From the NCBI GenBank assembly GCA_026392115.1, contig JAPLCQ010000092.1, positions 90,226 to 154,225 on the forward strand: 64,000 bases of DNA. The letters are read 5' to 3'. The position numbers and the translations under genes were made by a program. This stretch comes from Armatimonadota bacterium (GTDB taxonomy: Bacteria; Armatimonadota; Chthonomonadetes; Chthonomonadales; CAJBBX01). Each line of letters starts with the position of its first letter. Position 1 is the stretch's first letter. Shown here piece after piece: positions 9,705 through 18,683 of this stretch. The notes under the pieces were generated by a model. It made no database searches, was not told the DNA's origin, and was given only the letters and a program-made list of their open reading frames with translations.

Positions 9705-11237
9705 GTGGCCTACCTGATCGGCATCGACATCGGCACCAGCGGCGCCAAGACGATCCTCATCGACGAGACGGGTCTCGCGCTCGCCCGCGCCACGGCCGAG
9801 TATCCGCTCTACAGTCCTCGCCCGCTCTGGTCGGAGCAGGACCCCGCCGACTGGTGGTCGGCCGCCTGTTCCACCGTGCGCCAGGTGCTGGAAACCTCGG
9901 GTGTCGACCCCCGCGAGGTGCTCGGCGTGGGCCTCTCAGGGCAGATGCACGGAGCGGTCTTCCTCGACGAGGCCAACCGCGTCATCCGCCCTGCCATCCT
10001 CTGGAACGACCAGCGGACGCAGGCCGAGTGCGACTGGATTACGGAGACCATCGGCCGCGACCGCGTCGTGGAGATGATCTCCAACCCGGTGCTCACCGGC
10101 TTCACGGCGGGCAAGATCGTCTGGCTCCGCAACCACGAGCCCGAGGCCTATGCCCGTGTTCGCAAGGTGCTGCTGCCCAAGGACTATATCCGCCTGAAGC
10201 TCACCGGCGAGTTCGCCACCGAGGTCTCCGACGCCTCCGGCACCGCCCTCTTCGACGTGCCCAACCGACGCTGGGCCGACGGCATGCTGGACGGCTGCGG
10301 CATCCCCCGCGACTGGATGCCCCGCGCCTGGGAGTCGCCCGAGATCTCCGGTACGGTCACCGACGAGGCCGCGGGCCTCACCGGTCTGGCCCCGGGCACC
10401 CCCGTGGTCGGAGGCGGCGGCGATCAGGCCGCCGGCGCCGTGGGTAGCGGCATCGTGGAGACGGGCATCGTCAGCAGCACCGTGGGCACCTCGGGCGTGG
10501 TCTTCGCCTTCTCGGACAGGCCCATCGTCGATCCGGCCCTGCGGCTCCATACCTTCTGCCATGCTGTGCCCGGCAAGTGGCACCTCATGGGCGTCATGCT
10601 CTCGGCAGGCGGCTCGTTGCAGTGGTACCGCGATACCTTCTGCGCCGAGGAGAAGTCCGTGGCCGCCGCCCTCGGCCGCGATCCCTACGAGTTGATCTGC
10701 GCCGAGGCCGCCCAGGCGCCCGCCGCGTCCGAGGGGCTCCTCTTCCTGCCCTACCTCACCGGCGAGCGGACGCCCTACCCCGACCCCTCGGCCCGGGGCG
10801 TCTTCTTCGGCGCCACGCGCCGCACCGGCAAGGCCCACTTCGCCCGCGCCGTGCTTGAGGGAGTGGCCTACGGTCTGGCAGACAGCTTCGGCATCATGGA
10901 GGAGATTGGACTGCCCATCCGCCAGGTCCGGGCCTCCGGCGGCGGCGCCCGCAGCCCGCTGTGGCGCGCCATCCAGGCCGACGTCACCGGCCACCCCCAC
11001 GTCTTGACCAACGTGGACGAGGGCCCGGCCCTGGGCGTTGCCCTGCTGGCGGGCGTGGGCGCGGGCGTCTATCCCAGCGTCGAGGCCGCCTGCTGGCAGG
11101 TGATCCGCGTCACCGACGCCGGGTCCGACGTCTGCCCGGTGAACCACGCCGCCTACAAGCGGTACCACGGCGTTTATCGCAAGCTCTACGCCCACCTCCG
11201 CGAGGACTTCGCCGAGGTGGCCGGCATCGTCGGCTAG
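9705..11237 (+). CDS. xylB: Xylulokinase (FGGY carbohydrate kinase)
   Basis: ATP-dependent kinase phosphorylating D-xylulose or a related ketose, feeding the pentose phosphate pathway. 510 residues, the usual length. N-terminal phosphate-binding motif GIDIGTSGAKTILID, the xylulokinase-type GLSGQMHGAVF motif, TVGTSGVVFAFSD, and the C-terminal GGGARSPLWRAIQADV segment are all visible. The start is GTG 9705; its ribosome site (GAGGAG) lies in the last codons of the GH4 gene, with only 3 bases between them, so translation is likely coupled. Other FGGY sugar kinases share the fold; the GQMHG motif favours xylulokinase. Confidence 0.85.
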   Translation: MAYLIGIDIGTSGAKTILIDETGLALARATAEYPLYSPRPLWSEQDPADWWSAACSTVRQVLETSGVDPREVLGVGLSGQMHGAVFLDEANRVIRPAILWNDQRTQAECDWITETIGRDRVVEMISNPVLTGFTAGKIVWLRNHEPEAYARVRKVLLPKDYIRLKLTGEFATEVSDASGTALFDVPNRRWADGMLDGCGIPRDWMPRAWESPEISGTVTDEAAGLTGLAPGTPVVGGGGDQAAGAVGSGIVETGIVSSTVGTSGVVFAFSDRPIVDPALRLHTFCHAVPGKWHLMGVMLSAGGSLQWYRDTFCAEEKSVAAALGRDPYELICAEAAQAPAASEGLLFLPYLTGERTPYPDPSARGVFFGATRRTGKAHFARAVLEGVAYGLADSFGIMEEIGLPIRQVRASGGGARSPLWRAIQADVTGHPHVLTNVDEGPALGVALLAGVGAGVYPSVEAACWQVIRVTDAGSDVCPVNHAAYKRYHGVYRKLYAHLREDFAEVAGIVG

Positions 11238-11249
11238 AGAGGATCGACC

Positions 11250-11807
11250 ATGTTCATGAAGAGGCTGACAGCCGCGCTGGCGTCGGACCCCTGGGTCGTG
11301 CTGGACACCGAGACCACCGGCATCGGGCCGGGCGCCGAGGCGGTGCAGATCGGCGTGCTCTCGTCTGACGGCGACGTGCTGATGGACACGCTCGTCCAGC
11401 CGCTGCGGCCCATCCCGCCGGACGCGGTGGCGATCCACGGCATCACCAACGCCATGGTGGCCGACGCGCCGAAGATCAGCGACGTCTGCGAGGAGCTTCG
11501 CGCCCTGCTGACGGATCGCCACTGCGTCGTCTACAACGCCGAGTACGATCTGGGCATCCTCAAGTCGTCCACCAACATGCGCGGCCTGCTCATCGACTGG
11601 TCCCGTACGCCGCTCTCCTGGCTCTGCGCCATGCGCACCTACGCCGAGTTCAAGGGCGAGCCGGGCCGCCGCCCCGGCGACTTCCGGTGGCACAAGCTGG
11701 GCGTCGCCTGCGGGCATCTGGGCATCCCGGTCCTGGATGCCCACTCGGCCATCGCGGACTGCCGCATGACGCTGCAGCTGGTGCGGAAGCTGCTGGCGAC
11801 CGGATAG
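11250..11807 (+). CDS. DEDDh 3'-5' exonuclease (DnaQ/PolC epsilon-like)
   Basis: 185-residue single-domain exonuclease. The acidic motif I is VLDTETTGI (D19, E21), motif II is NAEYDLGIL, and motif III is AHSAIADCRMT, giving the H and final D of the DEDDh type. Such proteins remove 3' nucleotides from DNA or RNA using two metal ions; stand-alone members may proofread or degrade oligonucleotides. It starts at ATG 11250, 12 bases after xylB with GAGAGGA before it, so it is probably co-transcribed with the sugar genes, although its job appears unrelated. No polymerase or BRCT domain is fused to it. Confidence 0.85.
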   Translation: MFMKRLTAALASDPWVVLDTETTGIGPGAEAVQIGVLSSDGDVLMDTLVQPLRPIPPDAVAIHGITNAMVADAPKISDVCEELRALLTDRHCVVYNAEYDLGILKSSTNMRGLLIDWSRTPLSWLCAMRTYAEFKGEPGRRPGDFRWHKLGVACGHLGIPVLDAHSAIADCRMTLQLVRKLLATG

Positions 11808-11813
11808 GGCGAG

Positions 11814-11862
11814 GAAGTCGAAAGGGGCAAGGGGGAAGTCGAAAGGGGAAAGTCGAAAGGGG
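11814..11862 (+). repeat. Three 14-bp tandem-like repeats (gaagtcgaaagggg)
   Basis: Copies lie at 11814-11827, 11835-11848 and 11849-11862 (the third starts with A instead of G); the first two are separated by seven bases. They sit in the 161-base gap between the exonuclease and the TolC-like gene. The purine-rich unit has no dyad symmetry and no T-tract, so it is not a simple terminator. The rest of the gap (11863-11968) holds a sequence that on the minus strand faintly recalls tRNA D- and T-arms, plus the AAAGGA ribosome site of the next gene. Confidence 0.7.
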
Positions 11863-11968
11863 CGATGGGCATGGCGTGGAGTCGAGCCGGTTACCTTCGA
11901 GTGCTCGAACCATCTAACAGGTAGGACTTGCCGAGGGCGCCCGCGTTCTCCGGCAGAAAGGAACCAGC

Positions 11969-13177
11969 ATGCCTCCGGTTGCCGCGTTCGCCTGCGCCTG
12001 CGCGCTCGTCGCGCTCTGCGTCGGCCCATCCGCGGCACAGCCTGCCGGCTCCGAGACGCTGACCCTCGCGCAGGCGGTCGGGCGCGCCCGGGCGACGCGC
12101 CTGGACGCGCGCGCCGCCAAGCTGGAACGATCCGCCGCCGCCGCCGCCGCGCATACGCTCGCCCTCTACCCCGCCATCCGGCTCGACGCGGGCGCATCCA
12201 CCAGACCAGACCCCGGCGGCGGCGAGGACCTGACCCTCTACGCGCCCCTGGACCTGTTCGGGCGGCAAGCCGCCGGACGAGCGTCCGCCAGGGCGGCCCT
12301 GTCGCAAGCGGACGCGGCCCTGAGACAGGCCGAGATGGACGTGCAGCAGGAGGTCCTGCAGGCCTACGTCGAAGCCGCGTCGGCCGATCTCGCCGCCGCC
12401 GCGGCGCAGTCGCAGTTGGCCGAAGCCGAGGAGCTGGCTCGGGCCACCCGGGCCCTTCTGGCGGCCGAGGCGGCTCCGGCGATCCAGTTGGTCCGGGTCA
12501 CGCTGGAGGTCGACAGGGCGCGGGCCCAACTGGCGTCGGCGCAGTCGGAGGCGCGAGCCGCCCGTCTGCGGCTGAACGGCGCCGTTGGCTCGGAGGTCGG
12601 GCAGACGCTCACGCTCGAGGGTTGCCCCCCCGTGCCGCCGGTCGCCGATCCCGCGTCGGCGCGGCCGGACCTGCTGGCGCTGGCCGCGGCGCGGGATGCC
12701 GCCAGGTCGGAAGCGCGGATGGTCCGCGCCGAATCGCGGCCGACGCTGGAGATGCAGGCGCGCCGGTTCCCATGGTCGGCCGAGGAGCGCGACCTCGGGG
12801 CCCGGCTGCAGCTCTCCATGCCGCTGCTGGACTTCGGCGCCGCCCGAGCGCAGGCCCAAGCAGCGGACGGCAGGCTCGATGCCGCGGCGCTCCGGCTCAG
12901 GCACGCCGTGCGGGCGGCGTCGCTGGAGGATGCGGCGGCGGCGGCGGAGTTGGGGGGTGCGGTCGAGGCCCTTGCGGATGCCGACAAGCTGGTGGAGGCC
13001 TGCCACGACATCGTGGCGCGTACCCGAGCCGGCTTCGCACAGGGCGGCGCCACGCTTCTGGACGTGCTGGACGCCCTGCGCGCGCTGCGCGAGGCGGAGG
13101 GCGGGCGGGTCGACGCGATGAAGGCCAGGATGGCGGCGACGGGCAAGCTGCTCGCGGCGAGAGGGGTGCTGCTTTGA
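11969..13177 (+). CDS. TolC-family outer membrane efflux protein
   Basis: 402 residues with a signal peptide (about 1-23, ending GPSAA) followed by two Ala/Gln/Glu-rich helical hairpins typical of TolC/OEP proteins (TLAQAVGRARATRLDARAAK; later LRHAVRAASLEDAAAAAELG). The repeat LSQADAALRQAEMDVQQEVL and the motif GFAQGGATLLDVLDALRAL near the C-terminus fit the family. It would form the outer-membrane channel of the tripartite pump encoded by the next two genes. Start ATG 11969 has AAAGGA nine bases upstream. The stop codon overlaps the TTG start of the adaptor gene (TTGA). Confidence 0.88.
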   Translation: MPPVAAFACACALVALCVGPSAAQPAGSETLTLAQAVGRARATRLDARAAKLERSAAAAAAHTLALYPAIRLDAGASTRPDPGGGEDLTLYAPLDLFGRQAAGRASARAALSQADAALRQAEMDVQQEVLQAYVEAASADLAAAAAQSQLAEAEELARATRALLAAEAAPAIQLVRVTLEVDRARAQLASAQSEARAARLRLNGAVGSEVGQTLTLEGCPPVPPVADPASARPDLLALAAARDAARSEARMVRAESRPTLEMQARRFPWSAEERDLGARLQLSMPLLDFGAARAQAQAADGRLDAAALRLRHAVRAASLEDAAAAAELGGAVEALADADKLVEACHDIVARTRAGFAQGGATLLDVLDALRALREAEGGRVDAMKARMAATGKLLAARGVLL

Positions 13178-14640
13178 GGCCGATCATCGGGTTCGTCGCC
13201 TGCCTCGCCGCAACAGCGTCGCTGGCGGGCTGCAAGGGCAAGGCGGTGCGGGAAGACGCGGCCGCGCCCGAGGATGCCGCGGCGCCGGTCGTTTCGGTGG
13301 AGGCGGTTGCCGCCGCCGTCCGGCCCATGCGCTCGCTGGTTTTGCTGGAGGGCCGGTTCGTTGCGCCCGAGGGCGCCGAGGCCAGGCTTGCGCCCATGGC
13401 CGCCGGGCGGCTCCTGCGAGTGCTCGTCAGGGAGGGCGACGCGGTTCGCGCCGGGCAGCTGCTGGCCGTTGTGGACACTCGGGTGCAGATCGCACAGGCC
13501 GCCCAGGCCGGCCTAACCGCGAGGGCCGCGGCTACGGAGGACGCGGCCGCCTTGCGGACCGCCGAACTGCAACTGGAGACCGCCCGAGCCGAGCGCGACG
13601 GCGCTCTCTCGCAGGCCAAATCCGATCTGGAGATCGCCCGAGCCGACCTGGCCAAGCTAAAGGCAGGAGCGCGGCCGCAGGAGATCGCACAGGCCGAGTC
13701 GGCGCTTCGCCAGGCGCGGATCGGCCGCGATCAGGCATCGAAGGAGCTGAGGCGCGCCAGGAGCCTGAACGAGCAGGGCTTTGTCTCAGGCAGGGACCGC
13801 GATGCGGCGCAGCAGGCGTACGACCTGGCCGAGGAGGCGGTCAAGACGGCCGAGGTCGCCCTCGACCTGGTGCGGGCCGGCGCCCGCGGCGAGGATTTGC
13901 GCGTGGCCGAGGAGCGCGCGCACGCCGCGGAGCGGGCCTGCTCCTTCGCCGAGATCACAGGAGCCAAGAGGGTGGCGCAGGCGGAGCAGGCCCTGCGCGC
14001 CGCCAGGTCGGGCGCGTTGGGCGTTGCGGCCAAGCGCCAAGAGGCGGCCGCGGCGGATGCGCAGGTCGGGTACGGCGAGGTCCGGGCGCCCATCGCCGGC
14101 AAGGTGGTCAAGCGCCTCCTCGGACCCGGGGATCAGGCCGACCCCGCCACGCCCGTGCTGGTGATCCAGAGCGCCGCGTCGGGTATTGACTTCGTTGGAT
14201 CGGCGCCGCCCGCCCAGGCGGTCGAAATCCGGATTGGACAGGCGTCGGAAGTCACCGCCGACGGTCTGCCCGGCCGTGTCGAGGCCATGGTGGCCAGCAT
14301 CGGCCAGGCGGACGCAGAGACGGGTCTGATCGCGGTGCGGCTGCACTGCCCGAGCCCCGGCCCATCGCTCCGTGCCGGCGTCTACGGATCGGCGCAGGTG
14401 ATCGCCCGACTGGCGCCCGCCGCCCTCGCCATACCGCGGGCCTGCGTGGTGGACCGAGACGGCGCCAAGACGGTCTACGTGCGCGAAGGAGATACCGCGA
14501 AGGCTCGTCCGGTGCGCCTGGGCAGCGATGACGGCGGATACGTGGCGGTGGAAACCGGTCTGAAGCCCGGCGACCAGGTCATCAAGCTCGGCCAGTACGA
14601 GCTCTCGGACGGCGCCAAGGTCAAAGTGGTGGGGCGGTGA
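13174..14640 (+). CDS. RND efflux periplasmic adaptor lipoprotein (HlyD/AcrA family)
   Basis: 488 residues from TTG 13174, which overlaps the preceding stop codon; GAGAGGGG sits upstream. The start is supported by a lipoprotein signal with lipobox SLAGC (C20). Then come a lipoyl-like half (LLRVLVREGDAVRAGQLLAV), a very long Ala/Glu-rich coiled coil (about 110-290), the second lipoyl half (GEVRAPIAGKVVKRLLGPGD) and a beta-barrel/membrane-proximal end (IPRACVVDRDGAKTVYVREG). It bridges the TolC-like channel and the RND pump. The coiled coil is longer than in AcrA. Its stop overlaps the GTG start of the pump gene. Confidence 0.88.
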   Translation: MRPIIGFVACLAATASLAGCKGKAVREDAAAPEDAAAPVVSVEAVAAAVRPMRSLVLLEGRFVAPEGAEARLAPMAAGRLLRVLVREGDAVRAGQLLAVVDTRVQIAQAAQAGLTARAAATEDAAALRTAELQLETARAERDGALSQAKSDLEIARADLAKLKAGARPQEIAQAESALRQARIGRDQASKELRRARSLNEQGFVSGRDRDAAQQAYDLAEEAVKTAEVALDLVRAGARGEDLRVAEERAHAAERACSFAEITGAKRVAQAEQALRAARSGALGVAAKRQEAAAADAQVGYGEVRAPIAGKVVKRLLGPGDQADPATPVLVIQSAASGIDFVGSAPPAQAVEIRIGQASEVTADGLPGRVEAMVASIGQADAETGLIAVRLHCPSPGPSLRAGVYGSAQVIARLAPAALAIPRACVVDRDGAKTVYVREGDTAKARPVRLGSDDGGYVAVETGLKPGDQVIKLGQYELSDGAKVKVVGR

Positions 14641-17600
14641 GCCTGGCGGACGCCACTCCGCGCCTCGTCAAGCCCATCGTCTTCACGGCGCTGCTCCTGT
14701 CGGTCGTGGGAGGGGCGCTGTACCTCTCCTTCCCCGTCTCCATCCTGCCGGATGTCACCTTCCCGCGCGTGGTCGTCATCGCCGAGGCCGGGGAACGTCC
14801 CACGCGCATGGTGGAGGTGACGGTGACGCGCCCGATCGAGGAGGCCATCTCGACGCTCCCCGATGTGAAGCGGATTCGGAGCAAGACGCAGCGCGGCTCC
14901 ACGGAGATTTCGGTCGATTTCGCCGACGGCGCCGACATGGTGGTGGCGGAGCAACTCGTGAACGGGCGGGTGAACCAGGTTCGGCCCGAGCTTCCCGCCG
15001 ACACCCGGACCGAAGTCGAGCGCATGAACGCCACGGTATTCCCGGTGATGGGACTCAGCCTCGCCTCGGCCACGATGACGCAGTCGGAGCTCTGGGGGCT
15101 CGCCACGTACTCACTGCGCCCGCGCCTCGCCCGCGTGGAAGGGGTCGCCCGCGTGGTGGTTCAAGGCGGCCGGGCGCCGGAGATCGCGGTGGAGGTCGAC
15201 CCAAGGGCGCTGGCCACGTACCACCTCTCCACGGACGACGTCGTGGCCGCCATCGCGAAGGCCAACGCGGTTCGCAGCATCGGGCTCATCGAGCGGAGCT
15301 TCCAGCAGATGCTGGTGATGGTCGACGGCCAGAGCGCGTCGATGGACGAGGTCGCGGAGATCGCGGTCGCCCAGCGCGACGGAACGCCGATCCTGGTGCG
15401 CCAGATCGCGCGGCTCTCTCGCTCCACCGCCGACAGGACGACGGTCGTCAGCGCCAATGGCCGCGAGTCGGTCCTGCTGAACGTCGTGCGGCAGCCGACC
15501 GCGAACTCCGTGGCCATGGTGGCGGCGGTCAACCGCGAGGTGAACGCGCTTCGGCCTTCGCTGCCGCCGGGCGCCGACCTGAGCGTCTTCTACGACCAGA
15601 GCGTGCTCGTCACCGAGGCGGTCGCCAACGTCCGCGATGCGGTGCTGATCGGGGCGGCGCTCGCGGTGGTGGTGCTGTTGCTCTTCCTGGGCAACGTCCG
15701 GGCCACCGCCCTCACCTCCGCCATCATCCCCGTCACGGTGCTGATAACCTTCATGGTGATGCGGATCGCGGGCCTGACGCTGAACCTCATGACGCTCGGC
15801 GCTCTGGCCGTGGCGATCGGACTGGTCATCGACGATGCCATCGTGGTCGTAGAGTGCGTGTTCCGGCGCCTTCAGACGGACGGGGTCACGGTGGCCGAGG
15901 CGGTGAGGCGCGCGGGCAGGGACATCACGGCGCCCATGGTGAGCTCCACGCTGACCACCGTCGTCGTGTTCCTTCCGCTGGTCCTCCTGAAGGGCGTCTC
16001 GGGCGCCTTCTTCATGGCGCTGGCCGTTACGCTGGTGATCGCGCTCATGGTCTCGCTGGGCCTCGCGCTGTTCCTCAGCCCCACGCTCTGCGCCGCGTTC
16101 CTCAAGGCCCACGACGGCGGGCACGGCGAGGGGCGCGTGTTCTCCGGGCTTCTGCGAGGCTACGAGGCCGTCCTCCGGCTTTCGGTGCGCCACTGGTGGG
16201 CGCCCGCGCTCCTGGCGGTCGTGTCGGTGGCCCTGATCATCGTCCTTGCGCCCAGGCTGGAGACCGGCTTCATGCCGGCGCTGGACGAGGGTTCGTTCGT
16301 GCTGGACTTCAACTCCGCGCCCGGCTCCTCGCTGACGGAGACCGATCGGCTGCTCTCCAAAGTGGACGCCATCCTCAAGGAGACGCCCGAGGTGCTCACG
16401 TTCTCCCGCCGTCTCGGCGCCGAGATGGGTTTCGCGATCACCGAGGGAAACCGCGGCGACTACGCCGTGATGCCGAAGCCCGACCACAAGCTGTCAACCG
16501 ACGAGGTGTGCGACGGGCTTCGCAAGCGCATCGCCGCAGAGGTCCCCGGGCTGGAGGTTGAGTTCATCCAGGTGCTGCAGGATTTGGTGGGCGACCTGGC
16601 GGGCAACCCGGAGCCCATCGAGGTTCGGCTCTTCGGCGAGAACCAGGACGAGTTGGTTGAGTTGGCCAAGGGCCTTGAGACCCGGCTGGGCGAAGTGAAG
16701 GGGCTGGTGGACGTCAAGTCCAGCGCCATCGAGTCCGGCCCGGAACTGGCGCTCCGGCCCGACCCGTCGCGGATCGGGCGCATCGGCCTGACCACGGAGG
16801 ACGTCGCTTCGCAGGCCGACGCCGCGCTCTACGGCGCCGTGGCGACCACCATCCTCCAGGGCGACCGGCAGCTACCGGTTCGCGTGAGGCTGCCCAGTGT
16901 CTATCGCGACGAGCCCCGGTACACCGAGGCCGTGCCCATCCGGGGCCAGAACCGGCCCACATATCCGCTGTCGGCGCTCGGAAACATCGAGAGGCGTCCC
17001 GGAACCACGCTGACCACGCGCGAGGACCAGCGGCGCATGGTTGGGGTCACCGCCCGGCTGGAGGGGATCGACCTCGGCTCGGCGGTGGCGGGGGTTCGGA
17101 GGGCGATGCAGAAGACCGCCCTGCCCGCCGGCGTCGCGTACACGCTCGGCGGCCAGTACCTGAGCCAGCAGGAGGCATTCAGCAACCTGTTGTTGGTCCT
17201 CTGCCTGGCGATTCTGGCCGTCTACATGGTGATGCTCTTCCAGTTCGGCTCCTTCACGGCGCCGTCGGTGATCCTGGCCATCATGCCCCTCTCGCTGGCC
17301 GGAGCCGTCGCCGCGCTGAGCATCACCGGCACGCAACTTAACGTCTCCAGCTTCATGGGCGCCATCATGCTGGTGGGCATCGTGGTCAAGAACGGAATCC
17401 TGCTTCTGGACCGCGCCGTCCGCGCCGAGCATGAGGGCGTCCCGACCGATGAGGCCGTCCTCGCCGCCGGGCGCGAGCGGCTGAGGCCGATCCTGATGAC
17501 CACGCTGACCGCCATCCTGGGCCTGGCGCCGTTGAGCCTGGGCATAGGCGCCGGCTCCCAGATGCAGCAGCCGCTGGCCATCACCGTCATCGGCGGCCTG

Positions 17601-17684
17601 CTCTACTCCACTATCCTGAGCCTGGTCATGGGGCCGAGCCTCTACGCGCTCCTGCGCCGCGCGGTGCGATCAGTGGTAGGCTAA
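14637..17684 (+). CDS. RND multidrug/solute efflux permease (AcrB/HAE1-like)
   Basis: 1015-residue inner-membrane pump, the usual length for RND transporters. It has the N-terminal membrane helix and SFPVSILPDVTFPRVVV, the TM4 proton-relay motif GLVIDDAIVVVE with D399-D400 (the Asp pair is typical of HAE1 drug pumps; CusA metal pumps have a different pattern), and the second-half helix cluster with GAIMLVGIVVKNGILLLD. It starts at GTG 14637, overlapping the adaptor stop by 4 bases. With the TolC-like protein and adaptor it forms a translationally coupled tripartite export operon. Substrates are unknown; a lone repressor gene is not seen next to it. Confidence 0.9.
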   Translation: MSLADATPRLVKPIVFTALLLSVVGGALYLSFPVSILPDVTFPRVVVIAEAGERPTRMVEVTVTRPIEEAISTLPDVKRIRSKTQRGSTEISVDFADGADMVVAEQLVNGRVNQVRPELPADTRTEVERMNATVFPVMGLSLASATMTQSELWGLATYSLRPRLARVEGVARVVVQGGRAPEIAVEVDPRALATYHLSTDDVVAAIAKANAVRSIGLIERSFQQMLVMVDGQSASMDEVAEIAVAQRDGTPILVRQIARLSRSTADRTTVVSANGRESVLLNVVRQPTANSVAMVAAVNREVNALRPSLPPGADLSVFYDQSVLVTEAVANVRDAVLIGAALAVVVLLLFLGNVRATALTSAIIPVTVLITFMVMRIAGLTLNLMTLGALAVAIGLVIDDAIVVVECVFRRLQTDGVTVAEAVRRAGRDITAPMVSSTLTTVVVFLPLVLLKGVSGAFFMALAVTLVIALMVSLGLALFLSPTLCAAFLKAHDGGHGEGRVFSGLLRGYEAVLRLSVRHWWAPALLAVVSVALIIVLAPRLETGFMPALDEGSFVLDFNSAPGSSLTETDRLLSKVDAILKETPEVLTFSRRLGAEMGFAITEGNRGDYAVMPKPDHKLSTDEVCDGLRKRIAAEVPGLEVEFIQVLQDLVGDLAGNPEPIEVRLFGENQDELVELAKGLETRLGEVKGLVDVKSSAIESGPELALRPDPSRIGRIGLTTEDVASQADAALYGAVATTILQGDRQLPVRVRLPSVYRDEPRYTEAVPIRGQNRPTYPLSALGNIERRPGTTLTTREDQRRMVGVTARLEGIDLGSAVAGVRRAMQKTALPAGVAYTLGGQYLSQQEAFSNLLLVLCLAILAVYMVMLFQFGSFTAPSVILAIMPLSLAGAVAALSITGTQLNVSSFMGAIMLVGIVVKNGILLLDRAVRAEHEGVPTDEAVLAAGRERLRPILMTTLTAILGLAPLSLGIGAGSQMQQPLAITVIGGLLYSTILSLVMGPSLYALLRRAVRSVVG

Positions 17685-17745
17685 TCGCTCGTGAAGGGTC
17701 GATCGGCGCGGGTCCGCACCAGCCCTTCAGATCACGGGGGGTCGA

Positions 17746-18474
17746 ATGAAGGTTCGAAAGGCAGTCCTCATGGCGGCGGGCAAGGGCAAGCGGCTGGGCG
17801 CGCTGACGGCGGACAGGCCCAAGCCCATGGTACCGGTGGCGGGCGCGCCCGTGCTGGAGCGCATCGTCAACGGGCTGCGAGGCGCCGGGGTCGACCAGTT
17901 CCAGTTCGTCATCGGCCACTTCGGTCAGGTCATCGAGGACTACTTCGGTGACGGCTCGAGGTGGGACGCCCGCTTCTGCTACGTCTGGCAGACCGAGATC
18001 CACGGCACCGCCGCGGCCCTGAAGCATGGCCGCGAGTTCGCCGGCGACGACGCCATCGTGGGCGGGTACGGCGATATCCTCACCGACGTGGGCAACTACC
18101 AGGGCATCGTGGGCGACTTTGAGGAGGAGCCCTGCGCCGCGCTGGTGGGCATCAACCTCAGCGACGTCTCGGTGGGCGCGGCCATCACGCTGGATGGGCG
18201 GCGGATGACCAGCATCATCGAGAAGCCGCCGGCCGGCACGGCCATGGGTCCCTGGAACCAGAGCGGCCTCTCCGTCTACGGCCCCGCGATCTGGCCCGCC
18301 CTCGATTCGGTGCAGTTGTCCCCGCGCGGCGAGTACGAGCTGACCGACGCCATCGCCTGGCTCATCGCCCGGGGCGAGCCCGTCCGCGGCTACAAGCTAC
18401 AGGGCCTCTGGTCCGACGTAGGCACCCCGCAAGCGCTGGCCGAAGCGGAGGAGGCGCTGGGAGGGGGCCTATGA
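17746..18474 (+). CDS. NDP-sugar nucleotidyltransferase (sugar-phosphate nucleotidylyltransferase)
   Basis: 242-residue single-domain enzyme of the NTP_transferase family, which joins a sugar-1-phosphate to an NTP to make an activated sugar. The signature loop AAGKGKRLGALTADRPKPM at residues 10-28 holds the nucleotide- and phosphate-binding Gly, Arg and Lys. Later comes GGYGDILTDVG (metal-binding Asp region) and ITLDGRRMTSIIEKP. There is no C-terminal left-handed beta-helix, so it is more like RfbA/HddC-type enzymes than GlmU. Start ATG 17746 has GGGGGG upstream. Its stop overlaps the next small ORF by 4 bases (ATGA). Confidence 0.82.
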   Translation: MKVRKAVLMAAGKGKRLGALTADRPKPMVPVAGAPVLERIVNGLRGAGVDQFQFVIGHFGQVIEDYFGDGSRWDARFCYVWQTEIHGTAAALKHGREFAGDDAIVGGYGDILTDVGNYQGIVGDFEEEPCAALVGINLSDVSVGAAITLDGRRMTSIIEKPPAGTAMGPWNQSGLSVYGPAIWPALDSVQLSPRGEYELTDAIAWLIARGEPVRGYKLQGLWSDVGTPQALAEAEEALGGGL

Positions 18475-18653
18475 GCGATGACGGTGATATCGTTTCGGTG
18501 GCGCAGGCGCCCATCACGCCCCAGCCAGGTCCATCGGGTTCGGCTGCCGCCATCGCTGAGGCGGTAGCCGCGATGCAAGGCCTCCGAGGCGTGCTCGCGC
18601 TCGACGGATTGACTGTCCGCGAACTGGTTGACGAGGGGCGGCGGTACTACTGA
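18471..18653 (+). CDS. Small VapB-like antitoxin tail protein, orphan
   Basis: 60 residues starting in a 4-base ATGA overlap with the nucleotidyltransferase gene. The C-terminal LALDGLTVRELVDEGRRYY closely resembles the end of VapB/AbrB-related antitoxins (consensus like GLSIRELIDEGRR), the part that binds a PIN toxin. The N-terminal 25 residues are Pro/Ser-rich with no obvious DNA-binding fold. Such antitoxins are normally followed at once by a VapC PIN-domain toxin; here the next 30 bases are followed by the end of a gene on the other strand, and no PIN ORF is present. Either a remnant of a toxin-antitoxin pair or a stand-alone protein. Confidence 0.55.
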   Translation: MSDDGDIVSVAQAPITPQPGPSGSAAAIAEAVAAMQGLRGVLALDGLTVRELVDEGRRYY

Positions 18654-18683
18654 GGGGATGCTCAGCCGGGCCATCGTCTCCGA

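Noticed and set aside
11866..11941. Possible tRNA gene on the minus strand
   Set aside because: No anticodon loop of normal form and the acceptor and T stems do not pair; kept only as a weak tRNA-like remnant in the findings.
9936..12197. Minus-strand ORF of 753 codons over the xylulokinase and exonuclease genes
   Set aside because: It runs across three genes and an intergenic repeat on the other strand and shows no recognisable motif; shadow ORF.
14637..17684. RND pump considered as a CusA-type metal exporter because of the neighbouring-genome two-component system
   Set aside because: The TM4 motif has the Asp-Asp pair of drug-type pumps, and the two-component genes are more than 30 kb away.
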